This document shows positions 1 to 9,034 of a stretch of 64,000 nt of DNA, in pieces. Both the position numbers and the translations under genes were made by a program. The stretch comes from Coenobita brevimanus (lineage: Eukaryota > Arthropoda > Malacostraca > Decapoda > Coenobitidae): NCBI GenBank assembly GCA_032717465.1, contig CM064690.1, positions 30,853,153 to 30,917,152 of the forward strand, written 5' to 3'. Below the pieces are notes generated by a model. It made no database searches. It saw only the letters and a list, made by a program, of their open reading frames with translations, and was not told the DNA's origin. Numbering within the stretch: the stretch's first letter is position 1; every line of letters begins with the position of its first letter.

Positions 1-344
1 CTGTGTTCATTTCATTTCGTGTTTATGCATTACATATTACAGCATTGGATGAATAGTCCTCGTTCAGTATTTCCTAAAAGTGTCCTATTTATATATTAGT
101 ATTTAGGTTACCAGTCTGTGGTGTATGCCATTGGGGGAGTTGGAAAGGGGGCCTCCCTTCCAAGCGGGCCCCGGGCCTCCCACATGCTTAATCCAGCCGT
201 GATGAGAGGATTACTATTTCAATACGAGAGGCCTTTGGATAGGAGTGAAGCAAGACAAGGAAACTTCAGGTCAGAAAATTATCTATTTCAATACGAGAAA
301 CTGTGGAGGGGAGTGAAGTTAGAGAGGAAGGGTTGAGGTGCGAA
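1..344. other. No gene recognised
   Basis: The stretch has a GC-rich patch around 130-190 and a twice-used phrase, CTATTTCAATACGAGA, near 215 and 283. The open frame here matches nothing I know and has no splice context. It runs into a LINE 3' end. Confidence 0.4.
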
Positions 345-505
345 AAGAGGGCGTGAGTTGCAGAGAAGGTGGCCATATAGAGGAGGAAAGGGTGACATGG
401 AGGTGATTCATTTGTGGTCACCCCTGATGGGATTAAGGCATCTGGCGATAGACAGGTAGACAGTTAGATTGATTGAGTGACTAAATGATTGATTGATAAG
501 TGAAG
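345..505 (+). repeat. LINE A 3'-end fragment, sense
   Basis: LINE A is defined here by a C-terminal coding motif LRWFGHVERM, then GRGRPRMRW, a short 3' UTR ending near GGCGTCTGGCAATAGATAG and a (TAGA)n tail. This diverged copy keeps the terminal part: the GACATGGAGG phrase, GTGGTCACCCC and GGCATCTGGCGATAGACAG. Confidence 0.7.
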
Positions 506-1700
506 TTTGTATGGAAGACGTAAATTTGGAGCAGCTTAAAGTGAGTGTACAGTAGAAATGGATGGTCGAAGTAGGTATACAGGACAAAAATCTACCAAGT
601 GAAGGTGAAGGTAATACAGAAATGGGTGGGAGACGTATGTATCAAGGACGAGAATATGGACCAGGAGATATATGTATGAAGGACGAAAATAATGGGCCAG
701 GTTATTGTGAAAGACCTATAATTATCACAGTATAAAAAACAAGGAATCAATAAGCTTCAAGTACTGAGATACAAGTCCTTCAAGTCGAGAGAGAAGCCAT
801 AAACCACACACAGAGGCCAATTAAGGAAACTCGCCAATGAACGAGCGAGATGATGACCATAACCATTTTCGTAATAACTTTCCTTGTATATCTTGCACGT
901 AGGTAGGTTTGTACAACTTTAAGATGTGGAAACTGATTAGCTTGCGTGTTAGATGTGTGTAGGGGGGGGTGCGCGCGCAAGGAAAGGGGAGGGGAGGTCA
1001 TGTAATCTACTGGTGTTGCACTTTGCTCATAAAAACACACTACAGAACTAATATGTGATGTTACAGCAGACCAACGTACATATCACTACTATTTAACCAT
1101 CAATATACTTTCAGCTGGAGATCCACGGTCGCTCAGTGAAAGCGTTTTTGTCTCGTGATCTGTTTTTAGGGTAACTCAAACCAAGGAGGCCATTTAAAGA
1201 GAATCCTGATATTAAGTATTGACATGTGGAGTCAAAATTCTCTGCCAGCCTTGCGTCCTACTTTCCGTAATTTTTCACTCTTGTCAAATGAGAGTATCGT
1301 TCCTTCTGATACCTTTCTCTTGTGTGTTTCATATTGCTACCACAAGAAACTAGTTCATGTGGCACCCTTCCATTGCCTCAACTGGCAGATAGGTGTTGGA
1401 GGCTTTTTGCTCACGGACATACTTGCATATGTGATCACCCTGTCTGTTCATAATGCAGACTGACGGGATGAATCATTATAACACATTTACGTATCACTCT
1501 CACTACAGACACCCATCACCATTTGTGCGTCTGTGTTGCGTGCCTAACCTTGTAAGACTTAAGGCTTCCCAATGTGAGAGACATTAACCTGGTCCATATA
1601 CTGAGTCGAGGAACGAAATATACAGGGAAAAGTGAAAGGAACACTGAGGTTGACCACAGGAGGCCAATGTTACGGAGGCCGGTGCTAGTGAAATCCCTCC
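506..1700. other. Unannotated interval
   Basis: About 1.2 kb with no recognisable coding similarity or repeat family. Open frames of 60-90 codons on both strands have no domain and no splice-site support. A short G-tract with alternating GC lies near 961-978. Confidence 0.4.
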
Positions 1701-1707
1701 TAACCAT

Positions 1708-2275
1708 GTCTAATCTATACTAATCTCACTAATCCCACCAATATCTGTCCTATTTCAACTTCACCTAACCCAAACCAACCTAATCACATCTAAACCGATT
1801 TAATTTAGCCCAGTCTCACCTAAATTATCAATATTTGCTCGAATTGAACCCTGCCTAACCTCGAATGACCTAATCCAACTTAAATCAACCCAACGTAATC
1901 TAGCTTAACCTCACCTAACCCAGTCTAATTGTATTTAACCTCACAATCTCACGTAACCTCCCCATACTTAACATAACCTATTCTGAAGCAGCCTAACCAC
2001 ATCTAACCCTACCTAATCCTACCCAGTCTCACTTAACCATACCATACCCGACCTAACCCAACCCAGTCGAGCCTAAAATGACCTAATCCAACCGAACCTA
2101 ACCCAGCCTAACCCAACCAAATAAAACCCAACCCAAAACCTATGAAAACCGACGTATTCTAAAGCAATCTAACCTAATCCGTCTATATCTAGTCGAACTG
2201 AAGCCAACCCAACCAAAAATTACCTAATCAGACCAAACTCTGCCCAAAGTGACCTAACCTAACTTTCGATCGGCT
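1708..2275 (+). repeat. Degenerate CTAAC pentamer tract (telomere-like)
   Basis: Sequence is dominated by variants of CTAAC, CTAACC and CTAATC over about 570 bp. On the other strand this reads as degenerate TTAGG, the arthropod telomere unit. The spacing is irregular, so it is an old interstitial array or a satellite derived from one. Its right part belongs to a dispersed unit repeated at 38714-39112. Confidence 0.75.
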
Positions 2276-2362
2276 ATAACAGCGTTCGCTAAGAAATTTT
2301 GCTGCCTGAATGTCTACGGATGTCAAATTCCAAGTTTCGCCTGTTCTGTGTACACGAATAAC

Positions 2363-2371
<9 letters not shown>
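1972..2371 (+). repeat. Dispersed 400-bp repeat, copy 1
   Basis: Nearly the same sequence occurs in the same orientation at 38714-39112. Both begin at CATAACCTATT, pass through the CTAACC-rich part, then a unique-looking part (GATCGGCTATAA, AAGAAATTTTGCTGCCTGA) and stop at AACTTTGTGTGT. The pentamer tract is therefore part of a dispersed element. Confidence 0.9.

Positions 2372-2417
<46 letters not shown>
2364..2417. repeat. (GT)n microsatellite
   Basis: About 27 uninterrupted GT dinucleotides directly follow the dispersed repeat. Confidence 0.98.
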
Positions 2418-2419
<2 letters not shown>

Positions 2420-2589
2420 TAACGAAAAACGGATGTAGTTTGCAAGCTGTTGTTTGTCAGTCCTATTCTACCTATCCCACCCCCAGGTTGCACGTAGTAA
2501 ATGACAGCCGGACCTATTGGACGTTTCACCCTGGGGCATAAATCTTAACCCTGCTGGAGTGGTGGGCTCAGGTGCCACGTGATATCACT

Positions 2590-2890
2590 AGATCTTGGGG
2601 CAGGCCATGGAGGAGTACGGTAGGGCAGTGTAGGGTTGGGCAGGGTGGAGTACTGTAGGTTAGGGTAGGGTAATGTATGGTAGGGTAGTCTAGGGTAGGG
2701 TAGGGTAGTCTAGGGTAGGGTAGTGTAGGGTAGGGTAGTGTAGGGTAGGGTAGGGTAGGGTAGGGTAGTGCAGGGTAGGGTAGGGTAGGGTAGGGTAGTG
2801 TAAGGTAGGAAAGTGTATGACAGGGTAGGGCAGGGTATGGTAGGGTAGGGCAGGGTAGGTTAGGGTAGGGCAGGGCAGGGCAGGGTAGTC
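2590..2890. repeat. (TAGGG)n / (TAGTG) pentamer array
   Basis: Roughly 300 bp of TAGGG, with TAGTG, TAGTC and CAGGG variants. Its complement, CCCTA, resembles the CTAAC tract 300 bp to the left but in the opposite strand sense. Confidence 0.95.
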
Positions 2891-3009
2891 AGTAAAGGTA
2901 GATTAGCTTGGGTCTGGTAGATTTAGGTAAGCTTACAGTTAGATAAATAGATAGATACACCTGGATGATATTTTGATTAAGAACTCTGATACACACAGGT
3001 CTTTTGGCG

Positions 3010-3031
3010 TCTCTCTCTCTCTCTCTCTCCC
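3010..3031. repeat. (CT)n microsatellite
   Basis: A short CT run at the tail side of the following antisense LINE A copy. Confidence 0.9.
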
Positions 3032-3248
3032 TTGCCACACGCCTTCATCCCGTAAGGGGTGGCCACAAACAAATCACTTCCATGTCGCCCTGTCCCCGGC
3101 CATTTCACTGCCCTCCCCCCAACTTACACCCCACTCTCTCATATGCCTTTCTACTCCACACCTCCATCTAATCCTCGGTCTCCCCCTTCCTCTCCCCTCC
3201 TCCACCTCACCCATATGACTCTCCTTGTTAATCTCATATTCATTAGGT
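3031..3248 (-). repeat. LINE A 3'-end fragment, antisense
   Basis: Read on the minus strand this gives the LINE A terminal region: the GRPRMRW-coding purine-rich stretch, GACAGGGCGACATGG, then GGGGTGGCC as the complement, and GGCGT at the end. A (GT)n run follows at the 5'-truncated side. Confidence 0.85.
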
Positions 3249-3259
3249 AAGCATTACCG

Positions 3260-3260
<1 letters not shown>

Positions 3261-3346
<86 letters not shown>
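3261..3346. repeat. (GT)n microsatellite
   Basis: About 43 GT units without interruption. Confidence 0.98.
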
Positions 3347-3348
<2 letters not shown>

Positions 3349-3389
3349 GTGTAGTATGTGTGTTAGACTGTAGTGTGACAGTGTGAAGT

Positions 3390-3650
3390 TGCGTGTCTAT
3401 CTATCTAGCCATCCATCCATCCATCTATCTGTCTATCTATCTATCTATCTATCTGTCCATCTGCCTATCCACTCATCCCTCCATCCGTCTATCTATTTAT
3501 CCATCTACCTATCAATCAATCATCCATCCATCCATCCATCCATCCACCTATCTATCCACCCATCCCTCCATCCATCTATCTATTTATCCATCTACCTATC
3601 ACTCTATTCATCCATCTATCTATCCATCTATCTATCAATCTATCTAATCT
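3390..3650. repeat. (TCTA)n/(TCCA)n tetranucleotide array
   Basis: A mosaic of TCTA and TCCA units over 260 bp. It yields Ile/Ser/Pro-rich open frames in two phases, which are artefacts of the repeat. Confidence 0.97.
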
Positions 3651-3877
3651 AACAGGCGAAATATTACTTAGCTTTTACCGCAGGTAAGTGATGGCTTACT
3701 GACTGGCTGGCTGACTGATTTTCCTCTGGCTTTCCTCATGGCTTGCTGTGGAATTCTTTCAGAGTTTCGTACGTCTATCTGTTGACAAAAAAAAAATCAT
3801 CATCATCATCATCGTCAGCAGCAGCACCATAATCATCATCAGCAGCATTATGATGATGATGATGATGATGATGGTAG

Positions 3878-4673
3878 TGAAGCATGTGTAAGGGTTAATG
3901 GGCATCTAAGCGAATGGTTCACGATCGGTGTGGGCGTGCGACAAGGTTGTGTGATGTCCCCATGGTTGTTCAATATATATATGGATGGGGTGATGAGAGA
4001 AGTGAAAACACGAGTAATGGGGACAAGGATGGCGTTGGTAATGAATGGTGATGGATGGAATATCTCAAATTTGTTGTATGCTGATGATGCATGGTGTGGC
4101 ATGAAAATGAAAAGTCAAGAGTGAGAGCATTGGAGATGGGACTGCTGAGGAATGTATGTGGAGTACAGAGAGTGGATAGGATACGAAATAATGATTCGCG
4201 GAAGATGTGGAGTGAGGAAGTCGGTGGACACCAGAACCGAAGAGAGTGTACTGAGATGGTATGGCTATGTGGAGAGAATGGATAACAATAGAGTGGTGAA
4301 AAAGGTATATCTGAGCTAATTTGAAGGAGGGAGGAGGAGAGGTAGGCCAAGGAGAAGGTGGAGAGATATGGTGGATGAGTGTGCTGGGATGAGAGGTATG
4401 GAAGTCGTTGAGCCTGGCTGGATGAATGTTGTGAAAAGTGCATAACCAGGAATTTGGCACCCCATTTTAACGTGACAGCGTTCTAATTGACTGTATCAGA
4501 TAGGTATATGAGAAGCTACAGAACGTGGTGAAAGTTTTTTTGGTTTATCTGATGGAGCCAGGATTCCGGGGGCTTGACTAATGAGTGAATGGACGCGTGG
4601 TCCATTGAACTGGGCAAACTTAGGTTGTCTGGACGTTGCTACTTCTCACCCTGCTGTAGGGTGGTAAAGGAGG

Positions 4674-4704
<31 letters not shown>

Positions 4705-4738
4705 AATAATGATGATGATAATGATGATTATGATTATT
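3878..4738 (+). pseudogene. LINE G fragment: reverse transcriptase, C-terminus and (GAT)n tail
   Basis: A plus-strand non-LTR retrotransposon piece. The frame from 3930 reads VGVRQGCVMSPWLFNIYMD and then LLYADDA, the reverse-transcriptase catalytic box. An internal deletion just after YADD (about 4090-4115) joins it to C-terminal sequence reading RALEMGLLRNVCGVQRVDR. Further on are VERMDNN and GRPRRRW in broken frames. The 3' UTR (about 4390-4675) recurs at 44253, 42960 (antisense) and 58677 (antisense), always ending in GGAGGTCTGGATGATGATG and a (GAT)n tail. LINE G is a working label. Its C-terminus resembles LINE A, so the two probably belong to one clade. Non-functional. Confidence 0.85.
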
Positions 4739-4754
4739 ATTATCATTATTATTA

Positions 4755-5580
4755 TGTGGAGATTGTGAGGCGTGAAAGGACTGAACTTTCTGGTGAGTCT
4801 TTTGAGTGTGTGGAAGAGTTTTGTTATCTGGGACACATGTTATGTGCTGGAGGTGGGGCTGGAGCAGCTCTGTGGCTAGAGTGAGCAGTGGTTGGAAGAA
4901 GTTCAGGAAGCTGTTGCCTCTCCTGACACTGAGAGGTCTCTCCCTACGTGCTAAGGGGTCTTTGTATGTGGCATGTGTTAGGAGTGTAATGCTGTATGGT
5001 AGTGAGACCTGGGCAGTAAAGAGAGAGGATATTCACAGACTCAAACGTACAGAAATGACAATGATTAGGTGGATGTGCAGTGCGTCCCTGAGTGTGAGGC
5101 CTGGGGGAGGAGAGGGGGGCTAAGTTTGTGACGGAAGAGTTGAGAGGTAGGATTGGACTGGAGTGTACTGGTGGTGTGATGAGGAGGGGTAGATTGAGAT
5201 GGTTTGGTAGGAAGGATGGGAGTGGAGTGTATTGGTGTGGTGATGAGGAGGGATAGATTGAGATGGTTTGGGAGAATGGATGGGACTGGAGTGTATTGAT
5301 GTGATGAAGAAGGGTAGATTGAGATGGGTTGGGCATGTGGAGAGGATGGGGGATGACAGTTGGGTGCAGAAAGTGAGAAATGTGAACATTAGAGTTAGGG
5401 ATGCGAGAAGCAGACCGAAAAAAAAAAAAAAAACCGGGGCGAAGTCATTGGGTGCGACCTCATGGATAAGGGACTGAATAGGGATGCTGCCAGAGATCGA
5501 GCGTCATGGAGAGCCGCCAGTAGGTGACTGAGGCAATGCATGCAAACAGGTTGGAGCGTTTATAAACGAAACGAGACGAA
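4755..5580 (+). pseudogene. LINE P 3' fragment (C-terminal domain)
   Basis: 5'-truncated copy of the LINE that is fuller at 23916-27415 and 19238-20165. It starts at EIVRRERTELSGE, continues through FECVEEFCYLGHMLCAGG, SVMLYGSETWAVKRE and MIRWMCSAS, and ends near the stop after RAAWRAA. Within it, 5150-5345 is a local triplication of about 62 bp covering the RLRWFG coding segment, and an A-run of about 15 near 5408 breaks the frame. No catalytic part is present. Confidence 0.85.
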
Positions 5581-6285
5581 AAACGAAGCGATGATAGTAC
5601 CGTACAACTGGCCTGGACATGGAACTTGTACTGTAGATGCCACACAACAGTAAAAGCGATTTAGTTCTCACCAAACACTACCAGTCTGATGTAGCCATTC
5701 AGTCAGGAGATCCTTGCAACACTCGAGGTGTTTACTGTGCACGGCCTTGTAAGGCAATGCACACACGGGGCTGGAGGTGACTGGGTTGATCACAGAGGAC
5801 TGGGGTGACCTAGAGGTTCACCTACCACCACAACAGGGGGTCAGAGCTCATGGTACGACACTCCAGCCATTGTGGAAGTGTTGCCACTGAGAGGATATGA
5901 TAATAAACATAGTGTCAGTGAGGGGCAGCGTCTGTGGCAGCCATCCAACGCGGGTGACGCTAAGCACCCGTGCACACGTCAGTCCTGGCAACACCCTTCA
6001 CTGGTGCACTTAGGGTACCAGTGCAAGGGGCCAAAAGAACACAGGGGCAAGGTCTGACTGATGATATGATGAGTGACATTATCTGGCTACCCCACACCAC
6101 CAAGACATGTCACTCAGCAAAACCATACAGGTGATGGAGCACGAGGAACCTACCGCACTCAATGTAAACATGAGAAGGCCAAAGACACAACACATACGGT
6201 AATGAAGAGACCAACACAGCGGCAACTGAGCAAAATATCGGAGGTGGCCGACTACTTCAAGGATTAATGGATATGATTCCAAGGT
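5581..6285. other. Unrecognised low-repeat interval
   Basis: About 700 bp of balanced composition with two plus-strand open frames of 61-64 codons (5872-6057 and 6073-6267). No motif, splice pattern or repeat family was recognised. It could be a diverged transposon interior. Confidence 0.35.
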
Positions 6286-6700
6286 GGCGACCAGCATCCA
6301 CTCACTTGATGTAGTACTGCCTACTTCTTCCTTTACCACTATCATTCTTTTTCTGTGTCTGCTCTCCTCTCTTTCTCTTTCTCACCAGCATCCACTCACT
6401 TGATGTAGTGCTGCCTACTTCTTCCTTCACCTTTATCATTCTTTTTCTGTGTCTGTCCTCCTCTCTTCCTATTTCTCCCATCTTTCCTGTCACTTTTTGT
6501 TACTCCTCTTTCCTTTTCATGTGGCTTTACATTGAGTGACAAGCCAGGAAACCATTTACAACGCTGGGTGGTAACCATATAACCAACCCATACGTGTTCC
6601 TTAAGTGTCAACAAGTGGGTTGGCGGAGGGTTAGTGCCGCTCCCCGTAAAACAACTAACTCAAGAGACAAACGGCCACCCCTTGTCGGATTATGGCGTCT
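6286..6700 (+). mobile_element. SINE S, sense, with two head units
   Basis: SINE S is defined here by a head reading ATCCACTCACTTGATGTAG, a middle reading GACAAGCCA then AACGCTGGGTGGTAACC, and a 3' part GTCAACAAGTGGGTTGG then GTTAGTGCCCCTCCCCGTAA. It ends with the same GGCGTCTGGCAATAGATAG plus (TAGA)n tail as LINE A. In this copy the head is present twice, at 6291 and 6385, exactly 94 bp apart. The same 94-bp unit is amplified five-fold at 30043-30512. Confidence 0.88.
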
Positions 6701-7108
6701 GGTGATAGATAGATAGATAGGTAAGGGATTAAGGCGTCTGGCGATAGATAGATAGATAGATAGATACGGAATTATGGCGTCTGGCGATATATAGATAGAT
6801 AAATATATAGATAGATGAGGGATTATACCGTCTGGCGATAGATAGATATATAGATAGATATGGGATTATGGCGTCTGGCGATAGATAGATAGATAGATGG
6901 ACAGATACGGAATTATGGCGTCTGGCGATAGACTGATAGGTAATGAATTATGGCGTCTGGCGATAGATAAATAGACAGATGGATAGATACGGGATTATGG
7001 CGTCTGGCGATAGACTGAAAGGTAATGAATTATGGCGTCTGGCGATAGATAGACAGATAGATGGATAGATACGGGATTCTGGAGACTGGCGATAGACAGA
7101 TAGGATGA
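6680..7108 (+). repeat. Satellite built from the SINE S/LINE A 3' tail
   Basis: About ten tandem copies of a 35-50 bp unit reading GGGATTATGGCGTCTGGCGA followed by (TAGA) repeats of varying length. The unit is exactly the last part of SINE S and LINE A, so the array looks like amplification of the tail at the end of the SINE at 6286-6700. Confidence 0.9.
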
Positions 7109-7111
7109 ATA

Positions 7112-7485
7112 ACTGTCTATCTATCTATCTATTGCCAGACGCCTCAATCCTGCAAGGAGTGGCCATAAACAAATCGCCTCCATGTCGTCCTGTCCCCCGC
7201 CATTTCACTGCCCTGCTCCCAGCTCACATCCCCCTCTCTCATATACCTCTCCACTCCATCCTTTCATCTCATCCTTGGCCTCCCCCTCCCTCTCTCCCCC
7301 TCCACTTCACTCATATACACTCTCCTCGTCAGTCTCTCACTCTCCATCCTCTCCACATGGCCAAACCACCTCAGTGTGTTTCTCCTAACGCTTCCTATCA
7401 CATCCACATCCACACCACAACGCTCCTTCACTTCCTCATTTGTCAGTCTGTCTCTCCATGTAACTCCACATGCTCCTCTCATTTC
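7112..7485 (-). repeat. LINE A 3' end, antisense
   Basis: The minus strand encodes VKERCGVDVDVIGSVRRNTL, RWFGHVERM, LTRRVYMSEVEGERGRGR and PRMR, then the 3' UTR and the tail (the CTATCTATCTAT at 7112 is its complement). This is the clearest copy of the LINE A C-terminus in the window. Confidence 0.92.
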
Positions 7486-7725
7486 TTTTTTTATGCAAGG
7501 AAGAAAGAACCAAAGGCCAGGAGCCGGGAAACCGTTCCTTCAAAGAAAAAAAAAAAAAACAATACAAAGGAGAGCCAAATTCAAGATCCGTTCATTTCGA
7601 GATGCCTGGACACACTGCGTGTGAAAAACTGGAGATCATAGGATGTAGGAAATACAGACAGAGGGAGACAGTTCCAGAGTTGACTTATTGCATGAATGAA
7701 GGACTGCCCAAAGGATCCTAGTGAG
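7486..7725 (-). repeat. LINE F 3' end, antisense
   Basis: LINE F is a working label for a fragment ending in the coding motif SQLWNxLPLSVFPTSYDLQ then RSVSRHLEMNGS and stop, about 125 bp of 3' UTR and a terminal TTGCATAAAAAA. The poly(A) appears here as the T-rich stretch at 7486. Other copies are at 35675, 36300 and 61806. Confidence 0.85.
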
Positions 7726-7911
7726 ATATACCACCTTCCCCTCCCTCTATAAAACAACGATAATAAATACAAGGAAATTATAGTATATGTAAAGACAGCG
7801 AGGAAAACTATTTAGTATGTGTTTGTTTATGTAGATGCATTTCTGATGGATTGATTAGTCTATAGGAAGTTGTTACATAAGAAGATGGAGGGTGAGCGGT
7901 TCTTCACATCC

Positions 7912-8165
7912 CTGTCTATCTGTCTATCTATTGCCAGACTCCTTAATCCCGCAAGAGGTGGCCGCAAACAAATCGCCTCCATGTCGCCCTGTCCCCCGCC
8001 ATTTCATTGCCCTGCTCCCAGCTCACACACCCCTCTCATTTACCTCTCAACTCCATCCCTCCACCTCATCCTTGGTCTCCCCCTCCCTCTCCCTCCCTCC
8101 ACTTCACCTACATACACCCTCTTAGTCAGTCTTTCATTCTCCATTCTCTCCACATGTCCAATATG
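7912..8165 (-). repeat. LINE A 3' end, antisense
   Basis: Starts with the complement of the (TAGA)n tail, GCCAGACTCC, and continues through the pyrimidine-rich complement of the GRPRMRW stretch to TCCACATGTCCAA. It is a second antisense copy 430 bp after the first. Confidence 0.88.
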
Positions 8166-8429
8166 GCTTAAAGATACAGTAATACACAACTCTGTACGGT
8201 AAGTGTTATGCACAGCTTTGTTTTACTGTTTACATAGAACTATTCCTACTTGTTTTTATATATCTGCTTTAGAATCCATTGTCATTATACAGTGAACTAC
8301 GCTATGTTGTAGTTTCCTCTTTCTTGCTTTACTATTCTTATCCATCAGCATGTAGAATTAGATCTCGTAGTCATAGTCTACTCTGTAACAAAAAACCTCG
8401 AAAGGATCATAGGGTCTGTTGCTGTTTGC

Positions 8430-8645
8430 TGTTCTTTTGTACTCCCTCCCTCTTCTCTCTCCTCCCTCCTGCCTCACATCCCTCCCTCCCTCCCTCATCC
8501 CTCCTTCTCAATCTCTCCCCCCCTCTCCCTCCCTCTCTCCCTCTCCTTCCCACCCTCTCTGCCTCTCCTTCTCTCCCTCTCTGCCTCTCCTTTCCACCCT
8601 CTCTGCCTCTCCTTCCCTCCCTCTCTGCCTCTCCTTCCCACCTTA
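8430..8645. repeat. Pyrimidine-rich minisatellite
   Basis: Almost pure C/T on the plus strand, with repeated CTCTCTGCCTCTCCTTCCCA-like units of about 20-27 bp at the right end. It generates long Ser/Pro/Leu or Arg/Glu/Gly open frames that are not genes. Confidence 0.9.
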
Positions 8646-8892
8646 ACACTATCTTGGAGGGCGCGGGCTATGGCATTATCCCCAGCTGACACCCCCCCCC
8701 CTCCTCTCCTCGGCTCTGTAAATGAGTAGCGTGTAATTTTTCCCACGTGCAGGTCCGTCGCTTATTTGTTTTTCCACATCAGCAGACGATTTTCACGGAG
8801 CGGCAACCCTGTCAGCCTGTCTGTCTCTCCACGTAGCTCCACATTCCTCTCAGATAACTTACAGTGTTTCCACACCACTTTTCACACGAATA

Positions 8893-9034
8893 AAGATTGG
8901 TTAGGAGAAACACATTAAGGTGGTTTGGCCATGTGGAGAGGATGAAGAGAGTGAGACTGACGAGAAGAGTGTATGTGAGGTGGAGGGGCGAAGATGGAGG
9001 GCGAGGCCAAGGATGAGATGGAAGGATAGAGTGG
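8893..9034 (+). repeat. LINE A 3' end, left half (split by insertion)
   Basis: Reads in sense LRWFGHVERM then TRRVYVR and GRGRPRMRW, and stops at GGATAGAGTGG. The element resumes at 10293 with GATAGAGTGGAGAGGTATAT. Joined across the insert, with one GATAGAGTGG removed, the sequence matches the uninterrupted copies at 7112 (antisense) and 41805. Confidence 0.93.

Noticed and set aside
3383..3652. Ser/Ile/Tyr/Pro-rich open frames
   Set aside because: Translations of a TCTA/TCCA array; open in more than one phase.
6690..7110. CRISPR-like array of repeats and spacers
   Set aside because: Spacers are all (TAGA) variants of a eukaryotic retroelement tail; no cas genes; eukaryotic context.
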